NCBI GenBank assembly: GCA_028023455.1
Contig: JAQFVV010006220.1
Coordinates: forward strand, 9,815,916-9,879,915
From: Epiperipatus broadwayi
Taxonomy: Eukaryota > Onychophora > Udeonychophora > Euonychophora > Peripatidae
DNA: 64,000 nucleotides
Reading direction: 5' to 3'
Shown here piece after piece: positions 51,031-60,619 of this stretch. The notes beneath the pieces were generated by a model. That model was not told where the DNA came from, did not search any database, and saw only the letters and a program-made list of their open reading frames with translations. Every line of letters begins with the position of its first letter. The stretch's first letter is position 1. Position numbers and translations under genes: made by a program.

Positions 51031-52577
51031 ATAATAATAAATAAATAAATAGAAATATACATGATACAGAATTAAAATAAATGTTAATAATTATAACATG
51101 TTTTTTTAATAAATTAACACCATTATTGTTCAAATAAATAACTAATATTTAGTAAGCAAAGTCAATCATTATTATTGTTAATAATTATGCTGGGTAAAAA
51201 CAGAGTGCATCAAGTCATGTTGCTTAGATAGATTGTTTGTATATTGTAAGCAGAGTAAAAAGATTGAAAATATCAAAATTATCCATCGAAATGTCAATGG
51301 AAAGTCTTTTTGATAAAAGATTTTTTTTTTAAGTGTTATCGTTTTGAAATGATTTTAGCATTTTGGAGTCTGCATGTATGTAACCAATTCTATATTATAA
51401 TTAATCAGAGCCTGGTTATTAATGAACAACATTCTTCCAAATTCATGGTTAAGATAAAATATTGCTTGAAATAATATGCTTCAAAAAAATTCTATCTTGA
51501 GTTATTCTTAACTTCATTAGAACAATTATTATGTCTCAATTCTTTTTGTTATTTGTCAAAAAAAAAGTGTAATAAAAAGCTACGTATCTTCCACTTTCAA
51601 TTGAAATCAAACTCTATATAATTTGAACATGGATTTTCAGTTACTCATTCAATCAGTCTAAAACTTTTCTGATTTAGACAAATCCTATTCAAAATTAACA
51701 CATTTAACCTGATTTATATGCAGGTAAAATGTGCAAAAAAATACCTCCTACTAAAAAAAATTATCTTGTCTATTGTTTATCTATTGGTTTTTCTTACATT
51801 CTGGATGATTAGTGGATATTTACAACTATTAAACTTTTTAAATATTGATTAATGTTTTCTAGAATCCATTTAATGATTCTTAGATGTACTAATTTCAGAG
51901 GAGAGGGGGGTATATCATTGTAAGTACAATGACATGTATAAAGTTATATATTAAATGCTTTTATTTTTTTTTAAAAAAGGAAAAAAAATCTATTTTATTA
52001 CTTTTGAACAAATGTGTTAATTAAGTTATTTGGCTGGATAGTAAGAGATAATTAGACAATAGATTGCTATAACTAAGAAAAAATTCCCCTCACTATTTCC
52101 ATAAGAAATATTACTGGCATACCAAATTCTACTTTTTTTGCACTAGATTCCTGTTTTTTTCCCATATTCTTTCTGCCAACTTTCTGAGAAGTCCCTCAGA
52201 GAAAGAGTATAAAAAGCTGTTATGCAGATCAAGCTTGCCAAAAACTTGTTATATAATTTTATTATCTATTATCTATCTGAAATCAAAATTAGTTTTTTGG
52301 ATGCTCAAGTAAGGATTTATAATCAAAATAATTGGCTAAAAATAGAATTCTTATCAAATTCAAACATAGTTCATTTCCAGCTCAACAATAAGGCCAATTG
52401 GATTTAGTCTTCCTAGGCATAACTGGAATCATATCAATAGATTCAAATCAACCAATGCTGCTTCACAAATGGAATTTAACAAATACTGATATGTTTAGAA
52501 ATGGGCAAATCCAAACCATGAACAACATAGTAAAGGAACATTTATTCTATGGTTACAATAAGAGAATTGAAGGACTT
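51031..52577. other. AT-rich spacer
   Basis: Two overlapping short plus frames (52222-52407 and 52398-52604) show no known motif. A G-run (AGAGGGGGG) lies at 51903. No gene claimed. Confidence 0.45.
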
Positions 52578-52673
52578 TTTTTTTTCATATGTCAAATACG
52601 TTGACCGGGAAGCGAACCTGGGCCAGCTGCTTGGAAGGCAACTATGCTAACCACTAGGCCACCAATGCTTGAC
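52578..52673 (-). mobile_element. Minimal tRNA-derived SINE, copy 4, with 18-bp target duplication
   Basis: The best demonstration that this family is mobile. A 96-bp unit on the minus strand starts TGTCAAGCATTGGTGGCC and carries the A box TGGCCTAGTGG. A T-arm with CAGGTTCGCTTCC follows, then TATTTGACATATG and an 8-base A tail. It is bounded by an exact 18-bp direct repeat (AAGAGAATTGAAGGACTT at 52560-52577 and 52674-52691). The tRNA-like part has a class II look (Ser/Leu type, long variable arm). There is no LINE-derived 3' body, so mobilisation was probably through the poly-A tail. Confidence 0.93.
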
Positions 52674-52691
52674 AAGAGAATTGAAGGACTT

Positions 52692-53640
52692 AATAAAAAC
52701 TGTTAGAGAATATATCCTTTAATTAGAATTTTTATAGGTTCTTTTATATTATTAATATTTAAGCCGTCTAAAAAAAAACTTAAATAAATAAAAATGGTAA
52801 TATCTGTTTATCAACCACCGTAATTTGCCTTAAGACAAATCTAACTAAAGATTATTATGCAAGTTAATTTGCATTTTTAAATATATTTGTATTAAAATGA
52901 TGTAAAATAGCTACTTTTTAAAACTGTCTTTTTTGTTTGTTTTAATTTTAAAACAAGTTTTTAAAAGTATTGGCTATAATAGTAGTTATCAACTCGAAAG
53001 CTGTTAAAATATTCTAATCAACGATTTTTTTATTTGATTTGATTAATTTTTATAATTATTTATTTCATTTGTTTTGGGAAATAATTTATCGATATTGTTA
53101 AAATTAAATTTATTTTAGTTTTGAAACGGATCGCCTTTTTATATTACTAGATTAAAACAAAGCATGTCACATTAATAACTGTGTTTTATTTGATTATATA
53201 TTAAAATATTTAATATGTATCTTAAATTTGAAATAGATTGTAACAATAGGGCAGACCTTGAATAATAAGATAGTATCTAGCTCAGAGTATAATATCTACA
53301 TTAAAGTTAAAATAGATATTTAATTGACATTCACAGTTAAAGAAGATTATTATATCCTTAGAATTAAAAACACAACTACAAGGCAAAATATGGACTTTGG
53401 ATTACCATAATAAAAACGAGTTTTGCAATTCTGATATTGGAGAAGGGGAGAATATTATGTTAAAAATGAGATTTTCAATCATCTTTCAAAACAATATATA
53501 ACTCATATGTAGTTTATGTATAAATCATTTTCAGATCCTTTAATTTTTTAATTTGATAATTTACTTTATTATCTTTTAACTTCTCATGCAGATAAGCTTT
53601 GCTCTCTAAATAATTTCAAAAATGTTGCAAATTGTAGTTT
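52692..53640. other. AT-rich spacer
   Basis: Nothing supported. Confidence 0.5.
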
Positions 53641-53819
53641 TCACTTTTTTATTAGTCATTTATTAGACTAGAGATTATCCACATGATAAATAATATTTCT
53701 GTAGTGTAATTTTCACTACAGCACTCTCATGCAACATAAACACTGGTTTCTATCCACTTTTAACACCTTGTGGAAGGATGTAGTCATAAACATATGGCCA
53801 AAGACATGTGGAAAAGATG

Positions 53820-53880
53820 TATGATCCCCAAGATGCACATTTCATGTTGAAATAGCACTCATCAATTGGCCCAGATCACA
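53820..53880 (-). ncRNA. Type I hammerhead ribozyme motif, H1 unit 1
   Basis: Minus strand: distal stem I UGUGAUC/GAUCAUA (7 bp, one wobble), proximal stem I CCAA/UUGG, core UUGAUGA, stem II GUG/CAU with a nine-base loop. GAA (53841-53843), stem III AU/AU around GUGC, and the triplet AUC follow, with C17 at 53832. The only core deviation is C3 to U, so it is close to intact but probably slow or inactive. Confidence 0.72.
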
Positions 53881-53893
53881 ATCTATTATACAT

Positions 53894-54068
53894 GAAATAC
53901 ATATATTGGTGATTATTTATTTTTTCAACATATGTGTGATCAGGTGGGTCAGCAATATGAGTTGACATGGAGTGTCAAGGGTTATGTGAAGTTTGAGGTC
54001 GAATCCCTGATATATTACATTATATGTGCAGGCGTATGTAAGTCTGTACAGTGTATTAAATTATACAT
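53894..54068 (+). mobile_element. H2 repeat inserted in H1, with 9-bp direct repeats
   Basis: An H2 copy lies in the opposite orientation inside H1 unit 1. It is flanked by ATTATACAT at 53885-53893 and 54060-54068, a likely target duplication. It begins in the middle of the H2 hammerhead (GAAATACATATATTGG), so the CUGAUGA half is missing. It then carries the tRNA-like block (GTGGGTCAGCAATATGAG, and GGTCGAATCCC near 53997) and ends at GTGTATTAA. No poly-A tail. Confidence 0.7.
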
Positions 54069-54340
54069 ATCTTTATAATTGTTCGGTATATATAGATAGC
54101 CAATAACTATAGTTTAATTGATGTGTCAAACTTATTGCCTTCATAACTTTGACACAAATCACTCAATGGAAGTTATTTTTATTAGTCATTCATTAGACTA
54201 GAGATTATTCACTTAAAGAATAATATTTCTGTAGTATAATTTTCACTACACCACTCTCAAGTAAAAAAGGGACTGATTTCTATTGGTCTTTAACACCTTG
54301 TGAAGGGATGAAATCACAACGTATGACCACAGACACATTG

Positions 54341-54403
54341 TACGATTCCAAAGATGCTCATTTCATGCTGAAATATCACCAATTAGTTGGCCCAGATCAC
54401 AAT
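54341..54403 (-). ncRNA. Hammerhead motif, H1 unit 2 (core mutated)
   Basis: Same layout as unit 1: GAUCUGGGCCAA, then GUG...CAU, GAAAU, GAGC, AUC, UUUGG. The core reads CUAAUUG instead of CUGAUGA, so it should be inactive. C17 would be 54353, about 521 bp from the unit 1 site, or about 346 after removing the inserted H2. Confidence 0.6.
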
Positions 54404-54955
54404 TTCCGGCATATATCTTTATCATTGTTCATTATATATAGGTAGCCAATTACTACAGATTAATTGATGTGTCAATTTACTGCACATAACTTGATACAAA
54501 CCACTAAATGAGAATATATTTATATTAGTCATTTATTAGACTAGAAATTACTTAATGAATAATATTTCTGTAGTATAATTTTCACTACATCACTCCTATG
54601 CAAGGTAGAGACTGATTTTTATTTGCCTAATATACTTCTATTAAGTGGTTTGAGTCAAAATAGTGAGGACAGTATGTTTGACACTTATCAATCAAACTGT
54701 AGTAATTGGCTATCTATATATATTGAATAATGATGAAGATATGTGTAAGAAAGAATTGTGATCTGGATCAACTGTTGAGTTCTGGGTCCACACAATTCGT
54801 ACATATTTTTTTATATGTCTTTGGTTATATGTTTATGATTATTCTTCTATACAAATTATTAAAAGCAGATAGAAACCAATTCCTACCTTGCAAGAGAGTA
54901 GTGTAGTAAAATTTACACTATAGAAATATTATTCATTAAGTAACATCCAGCTGTA

Positions 54956-55489
54956 TTTTTTTTCAACTTTATCTTTGCACAGACAGCAATCATTAATGAG
55001 TACTGCTTTAAAAGGCTTTGGCATAATCTTCATAATGTAATTTAGATCTCCTCTATTATGAAAATCAAGTTCGATGTAAAGTATTTTTTTAAAAAAGTAT
55101 ATGTATCAATATTTAATTGCTTCATATTTACATTAAATAGATTCAAATATTATTAAATGTAGAAAGCTGAAGAACATACTGATTGGATTTATAATTTGCC
55201 ATTGTGTTTTTAGAAATTTATAAGAATAATAAAATAAAAAATTTTCCAGTGTTTTTAGATATGCTAGAAGATAGCCCATGCATCGCTTTAAATTTGGAAG
55301 AATAATAAGACTATATATAACTAATTTATCTGAAATAGTTATTTATTTTTGATATAATGTTCTAAGTTATTCAATGCAGAAACACTCATCAGTTTATGAT
55401 GAACCAGAAATCATGTCCATCTTTCTACTTCAAACTATTATCCCAAGTTGATAACTATTCAAATTAAAAGTTAATGAAAGTTTTATTTC
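54956..55489. other. AT-rich spacer
   Basis: Nothing supported. Confidence 0.5.
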
Positions 55490-55833
55490 TATTGGTTGTA
55501 AATGTAGGGGATTTGAACACAGACTTTCAAGCACCCTACAATTATCCACACTATCTCATACCACTGATAGACATGACCACACACATGCAGAAAAGACAAA
55601 TAATTGCCAATATACTTATTTCATGTTGAACTATCACTCATCAGCTGGTCCAGATCACCATTTCCCATATATATATAATCAGTGCTCAGTTTATATTAAG
55701 ATAACAAATCTTCATATTTTAATAGACAGGCTTCAATCACTCCAACTTCCAACTCTTCAGCCATCCATGCCATTGAAAATCTGATGATGGAATGCCCAAA
55801 TCCCATACTGATGACAATATTATTATGCGGGAC
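55490..55833 (-). repeat. H2 repeat, long copy in minus orientation
   Basis: Order on the minus strand: a 5' region with CAGATTTTCAATGGCATGG and TTAATATAAACTGAGCACTG, then a hammerhead (55598-55659), TTTGTCTTTTCTGCATGTG, and a tRNA-like block. The block has CTATCAGTGGTATGAG (A-box-like) and GTTCAAATCCCC (perfect B box at 55510-55518). The centre of symmetry with the next copy is at about 55830. A 61-codon frame (55696-55881) across the 5' region is not conserved as protein between copies. Confidence 0.8.
55598..55659 (-). ncRNA. Type I hammerhead motif, H2 minus copy
   Basis: The core CUGAUGA (55638-55644) and GAAA are intact. Stem II is GUG/CAU (3 bp, one wobble), stem III AU/AU around AAGU, triplet AUA. 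Proximal stem I is CCAG/UUGG with one wobble; distal stem I is mostly A-U and G-U pairs. All catalytic positions are present; stem stability is low. Confidence 0.6.
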
Positions 55834-56060
55834 GTGATGATCTGAACCAGCTGATGAGTACTGGTTTAGAACGAAATACATATATTGGTGATTATTTGTC
55901 TTTTTTGCATGTGTGTGTTCATGTGTATTAATTGTATGAGATAGTGTGGATTGTTGATGGGTGCTTGAAAGTCTGTATTCAAATCCCCTATATTTACAAT
56001 TAGGCTCCAGTTATATGAAGAATGCATGTATTTCAAATATTATATATTAAGTCTGCATCC
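55834..56060 (+). repeat. H2 repeat, plus copy starting at the hammerhead
   Basis: This copy begins almost exactly at the 5' strand of the ribozyme (GATGATCTGAACCAG at 55836) and abuts the inverse copy. It continues through the tRNA-like block (GTATTCAAATCCCC, B box with one mismatch) to TTACAATTAGGCTCCAG and beyond. Having the ribozyme at the unit boundary is what processed ribozyme RNAs would leave, although the cleavage site itself is 48 nt further in. Confidence 0.75.
55836..55896 (+). ncRNA. Type I hammerhead ribozyme motif, H2, intact core
   Basis: Best H2 copy. Distal stem I GAUGAUC/GAUUAUU (7 bp with two wobbles), three-base bulge, proximal stem I ACCAG/UUGGU. Core CTGATGA (55851-55857), stem II GTACT/AGAAC with one A-A mismatch and a G-C closing pair next to the core. 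GAA (55873-55875), stem III AU/AU around ACAT, triplet AUA. Predicted cleavage is after 55884. Every invariant position of the type I hammerhead is present. Confidence 0.75.
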
Positions 56061-56129
56061 TGCTCATTCCTCTTCTATACATTTAAATAAATAAGGCCCT
56101 ATACATGAGGGGTCAGAGTGACTTGAGGT

Positions 56130-56520
56130 CAACATGGGCATAACAATAATATTGGCATCAGCATGAGATATGGACATTCCTTCGTCAGATTTTCAATGGT
56201 ATGGATGGCTGAAGATTTGGAAGTTGAAGTGGATTGAAGTCTTCATTAAAGTATGAATATTTGCTATCATAATATAAACTGAGCACTGATTATATATGTG
56301 TGGGAGGTGGTGATCTGAACCAGCTGATGAATGCTGTTTTAGCACAAAATACATATATTGGTGATTATTTGTCTTTTCTGTATGTGTATGGTCATGTGTA
56401 TCAATGGTATGAGAAAGTGTGGATAATTGTAGGATGCTTGAAAATCTGTGGTCAAATCCCCTATATTTACAATTAAGCTCCAGGTATATGAAGGTTGCCT
56501 GGATTTCAAATATTCATATT
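56130..56520 (+). repeat. H2 repeat, long plus copy
   Basis: Full-length relative of the minus copy, in the same orientation as 55834-56060 and about 473 bp downstream of it (hammerhead to hammerhead). It has the same 5' region, hammerhead, TTTGTCTTTTCTGTATGTG, and tRNA-like block (GTGTATCAATGGTATGAG; GGTCAAATCCCC, B-box-like). Confidence 0.8.
56309..56369 (+). ncRNA. Hammerhead motif, H2, one core mutation
   Basis: CTGATGA (56324-56330), stem II TGCT/AGCA, stem III AU/AU, triplet AUA (H17 at 56357) and both stem I helices are kept. GAAA reads AAAA (G12 lost), so catalysis should fail. Without that change, this site and 55884 would bracket a 473-nt RNA. Confidence 0.6.
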
Positions 56521-57430
56521 GGTTGTCTGATTAAATATCTGAATTTCTTGAATATTAATTATTAAATCAAAATTTCTTCAAGTTATCTCTTAGTACTAAA
56601 AATATTCTGCAGACATATCTAGAATTGTTAAGAGTAGCATAATCAACATTATTATCTAAATCTAGATACAAAAAGATTAAAGTTATTTTTGCTTCTGATT
56701 TAAATTAAAAGCCATATTCACTATAACTACTTCTTCACGAAAGTGTCTTTAACATTTTTTAAAAACCATTATCATAAACTGAAAAACAAAATTAGAGCTA
56801 ATATACATCCCTTTAATTCCAAATTTTAAACTAGAAGTAAAAAAAGTAAATAAATAACATTTATTTTTAATAAAGCCCCAATTTTAAATAAGTTAAATAA
56901 GATTTTTTTTTAAAAAAAAAAAAATTTCAAAGTGATTATACTCTGGATGTTTTTGCAAGATTGATTATGGTTATTAAGCAGCAGATATTGTAATTATCAA
57001 GAACATTTGAACACTGATTGTGGAAGTTTATCATTGCTTGAGGATTATTAACATTAGTTAGTTTATCATCTCTATTTAAAACTATTATCAAATGTAATGA
57101 ATCCTCTATAATATCAAGATGCATATTATATTAATAATAATACAGTAAAAAATAAAAAAAACTCATAGCAAGCACTTTCTGTAGCAATCCAATACATCAT
57201 ATTTACATGTTAAATTATTTATTCTATATATATATATAAAAGTAAATGTAATATATAAAAAATGAAATCTAACATATTCTTTGCAAAAAGAATGTATAAG
57301 CTTCCATCTAAATATTCACTGATCAGGTTATAAATGATGGTATTGATGGGTAACAAAACTTATACAAATAGAGGCATCGAAATCATACATTAAACTATTT
57401 ATGAAATGAACTGACATTGAATATTTATAA
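56521..57430. other. AT-rich spacer
   Basis: A short minus frame (56936-57124) has no known motif. A TA run lies at 57226-57238. Confidence 0.5.
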
Positions 57431-57730
57431 ATACATATAATACATCTATTAAAACAGGCAAAACTCTCTATACATATTGCCACACACTGCAAGCCAGAGT
57501 AACCAATGGATGGCAGAAAACTTATGCATAAAATCCCCATCTAGTGCCTACTCATCCAATATCCCCAGACTAGTTTCTATCTTGTGGCCTTCATCAGTGA
57601 GGGGCCTTGGATATGAGAGCACCAAATCTCCTGGCATCCATTGATTACTCTGTTTTGCAGCATGTGGCAATACGTATAGAGAGTTTTGCCTGTTTAATAA
57701 CAGTTATAAGCAAGCATAGGAAATGATAAT
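57431..57730 (-). repeat. H3 repeat copy with inverted flanks
   Basis: Minus-oriented H3 unit (ribozyme, ATCCATTGG, ATGCATAAAATCCCC and other shared blocks). Its outer parts, 57447-57516 and 57636-57705, are inverse copies of each other (CAGGCAAAACTCTCTATAC and its inverse), so the ribozyme sits in the middle of a palindrome. Confidence 0.8.
57554..57612 (-). ncRNA. Type I hammerhead ribozyme motif, H3, intact core and GUC site
   Basis: Best H3 copy. Minus strand: distal stem I AUCCAA/UUGGAU (6 bp), internal loop, proximal stem I CCUCA/UGGGG (5 bp with one wobble). Core CUGAUGA (57591-57597), GAAA with GTTTC seen at 57573-57577, stem III AC/GU with loop UA, and triplet GUC with C17 at 57568. 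Stem II is the weak point (GGC-CACAA-GAU). All invariant bases are present. Confidence 0.75.
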
Positions 57731-58577
57731 CATGTTATGTTTATTGGTAATAATACATCTACCTGCACAATTCTCATATTTTAAAATAGACTAATAGAAT
57801 AATAATAAAAACTCAGAAAAAGAACAAAAGGATCTGAAATGTAATACTTCTATCTATTTTAGTAAATAATAATATTGATATTTAATGACTTGTAGAAAAA
57901 AATGTTGTTTGACTAAATATACATCCAAAAATAAATAATAAAAAGATCTGCATACATATAAAGCATACGGCTTTATTTTATAAAAAACTTAAAATACCTT
58001 GTCTAATTTATATCTTATTGTGTTCTATCTACAGCCATATCCTTTTAATAAAAACAGCCAATATTACACTTTTTCAGAATATAAGTAATATATACTTGTT
58101 ACATGTAAACAATTTTAAATAACTGTAATAAAACTAAGATCATCTAATAAATAAAAGTAGCATCAGATAATCTTAGATTTATTATAATTTTTTAGCGCTG
58201 TTATTAATTTGGTCTTTCTCAAAGTTATATAAAATTACTTCTTAATGGCGCTTCCTTAAAAAATAAAGTGATAAATTTTTATAATTGTCATGTATATTTG
58301 CAACTGAAATAATTTCATTTTTACAAATTATCATCTAAATTATTGCTATAAATAATCGTTAGCAGCTAGGGAAAAAAATTTGGGAATTAACACTTGCAAA
58401 AAATGATCACACTGTTTTATTCCATCAAATGATCACAGATTTATAATAGTTATTTAATGTAATAAATTTTTTAATTATTTACATTTATATATGTATAATG
58501 ACTCATGGGAGAGGAGCATATTAAGATTCATAAAATATTATTTAACCAAAAAGGTCCCCCACACATTTGTTTAAATT
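57731..58577. other. AT-rich spacer
   Basis: Nothing supported. Confidence 0.5.
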
Positions 58578-59492
58578 TTAAACATATATAACAAATTATT
58601 TATTTATCTAGGTGTTTAATTTGTAACCATCATTAGGGAATCACCCATCTACATGTGCTGTATAGAGTTTTACACTTGAGGAATATCTTCCCTTTCTAAA
58701 CACAAGATAAAGTCTTTTGAAAACATAAGATGAATCCATTTTATTTTTTTTAATCTAAACATATGCATATAGGCAAATATTAAGCATTTAGAAATGAGGG
58801 TGTGATGATAATAAATGATGTTTATAAAATTTTTACAATTTACTGCACATCATTATTGGATGTAATATTAAGCATATATAACAAGTTATTTATTTATCTA
58901 ACACTGTATTTAATTTGTAACATCCAATATGGATATACCAAAAAAAATTTTAAAAAATTCACAAACATCATTAAGACATAGTGAATGGAATTAAAAGTGA
59001 TTAATTAAGATCTTACACATTCTCATCTCTAAATACTTAAGATTTGCCTATACATATATGTTTAGGTCATCAGGAATGTAGCTTTCAAAAGGTAAAGGCA
59101 GGTTTCTTAAAAACAGTTATGTTGGCCTATCCGGACTTCAGCAAGATGTTTTTCGTGCAAACCGATAGCAGTGGATTCGGATTAGGAGCTACGATGTTTC
59201 AGATACATGAAGGTCAACACATGGTACTTTGTTTTATAAGCCATGCCCAGAACTTAATTATACGACGACCGAAAAGATAGCCCTCACTGTGATATGGGCA
59301 TTTAAGAAATTCAGGCAGCATCTCTAAATACTTAAGATTTGCCTATACATATATGTTTAGGTAAAAAAAAAAAAAAAGGTGGATTCATCTTATTTTTTCA
59401 AGAGTTCATTTTGTGTTCAGAAAGGGAGAGTATTTATCAAGTGTAAAAATATATTCAGCATAAGTGTCAAAGAGTGATTCCCTAATAACTGT
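58578..59492. mobile_element. Foldback element interrupted by a captured gypsy fragment
   Basis: The left arm (58632 to about 58870) is mirrored in two pieces on the right. About 58912-59067 mirrors 58753-58870, and 59363-59492 mirrors 58632-58752 (shared TTAGGGAATCAC, TTTTACACTTGA, CCCTTTCT, AAGATGAATCCA). The 251 bp between 59067 and 59319 are foreign. An extra direct repeat (CATATATAACAA to TTTAATTTGTAAC) occurs at 58581-58626 and 58871-58921. No transposase is seen. Confidence 0.78.
59068..59318 (+). pseudogene. Ty3/gypsy RT-RNase H junction fragment
   Basis: An open frame (to 59280) covers the end of the reverse transcriptase connection and the start of RNase H. The recognisable YPDFSKMF, FVQTDSSGFGLGA (with the first RNase H catalytic Asp) and CFISHA are in order. 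A one-base deletion near 59255 shifts the frame, and the family's usual continuation is in the next frame up to 59318. No other part of the element (protease, integrase, LTRs) is nearby. Flanks are identical 44-bp direct repeats (59024-59067 and 59319-59362). Codon choice is less AT-biased than the surroundings. Confidence 0.88.
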
Positions 59493-59989
59493 TCTTTAAA
59501 TTTTGTATACCATTGCTCAATATTTATTGATGCGTACTACATAAATTTACTTTATAAATGCAATTTTTTTATGGTGCATTTTTTCACATCAGTCATGATG
59601 TTTCAGTAAATACATAAATGATTTGTAATCATTTTTTATTAGGTTAACAATAATCATGACTCAACAATAGAGATGAAGACTTAAAATTTAATAAAATTCG
59701 AATAAATATATATATATTTACAGATGCAGTAAATATTTATTTTTTCTATTTATGCATATATAAATAGTGTTGTATTTTGTACAAGTAGCAAATATTAAAA
59801 AATATTTTTAAAGTTATTGTAGCAGGTTTAAATTTAGATCATAGCAAGAGTATTTTCTACCCTACAATTTAAGGCCTCTTTTTGTATTCTGTAAATATTA
59901 TTCAAATAAATGCATTCAAGTGAATCATTTGAATGTTCACTTTTACTTATAAACAATAATACAACAGTTTCTTTATAAATATATCATAT
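59493..59989. other. AT-rich spacer
   Basis: A TA run lies at 59708-59718. Nothing else. Confidence 0.5.
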
Positions 59990-60245
59990 TTATTAAGCAT
60001 AAGCAGATGATATAATAATAACATGAAAGGCTGAAACCTTTGATCTACGTGCCTTAAAAATGCTTATGTGACAGCCAATCAGATCAGAATGCTTGAGTCT
60101 GGCTTATTTATATATAAATTTAAATAGAGAAGAAGATGGTTCCATCTTTTTCTCGTTTTTCTGGCTTGTGTTTTTGAATTACATCTGATTGGCTGTCACA
60201 TAAGCATTTTTAAGGTACATCGGTCAAAGGTTTCAGTCTCTTTAT
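59990..60245. mobile_element. Foldback/TIR element, family F, copy 2 (short)
   Basis: Ends read CTGAAACCTTTGATC...TGCTTATGTGACAGCCAATCAGAT and its inverse at 60184-60237. It is a shortened version of 13186-13920 with the same CTTATTTATATATAAAT and CATCTTTTTCTC internal blocks. No target duplication could be fixed. Confidence 0.8.
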
Positions 60246-60619
60246 AGTAACTTATTTAAATTAAAAAAGGTTTCTAAGCTCTATTAGTTCATCATCAAAT
60301 GGTGTGCTATTTTCCATATTTGTTATGGCAATGTAGTCCAGCCATGGCATTATGTAGACACATTTCAAGAAGCATGTTTGTACCTAAGCTTACTAACAAT
60401 AAAGTTTGGTGTAAAACAATAAAATGCACAAATTATTTTAAGTAAAAAATAATAATATAATTGCACAAACTCACATCGGACACAATGAGAATAAAAAATC
60501 ATAGAGGCTAGAGAAGTTTATGATATCTGAACTAACATAAGTGATTGAAGCCATAAGATAAAAATTTAAAATTTAAAAAAGAGAGAGAGAGAAAGAGCAA
60601 ATGATAATTAATTTAGTTA
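60246..60619. other. AT-rich spacer
   Basis: A GA-rich run lies at 60580-60597. No gene or bounded repeat is seen. Confidence 0.45.

Larger units (their letters stand above)
53641..54955 (-). repeat. H1 hammerhead satellite-like array (3 minus units plus 1 inverted)
   Basis: Units in minus orientation begin at the matching phrase ATTAGTCATT at 53651, 54181 and 54524, so the period is 343 bp for the last pair. The first pair is 530 bp apart because about 175 bp of H2 is inserted at 53894-54068. A fourth, inverted unit (about 54640-54955) closes the array. Each complete unit has one hammerhead motif, a TGTAGTG/CACTACA hairpin, and a TTGACACATCAATTAA phrase. Tandem monomers of about 340 bp with one hammerhead each are the arrangement known from newt satellite 2, schistosome Sm-alpha and animal retrozymes. 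Confidence 0.85.

Noticed and set aside
55696-55881. 61-codon open frame as a small protein
   Set aside because: The matching part of the other H2 copy (about 56130-56260) has indels that break the frame, so protein coding is not conserved.
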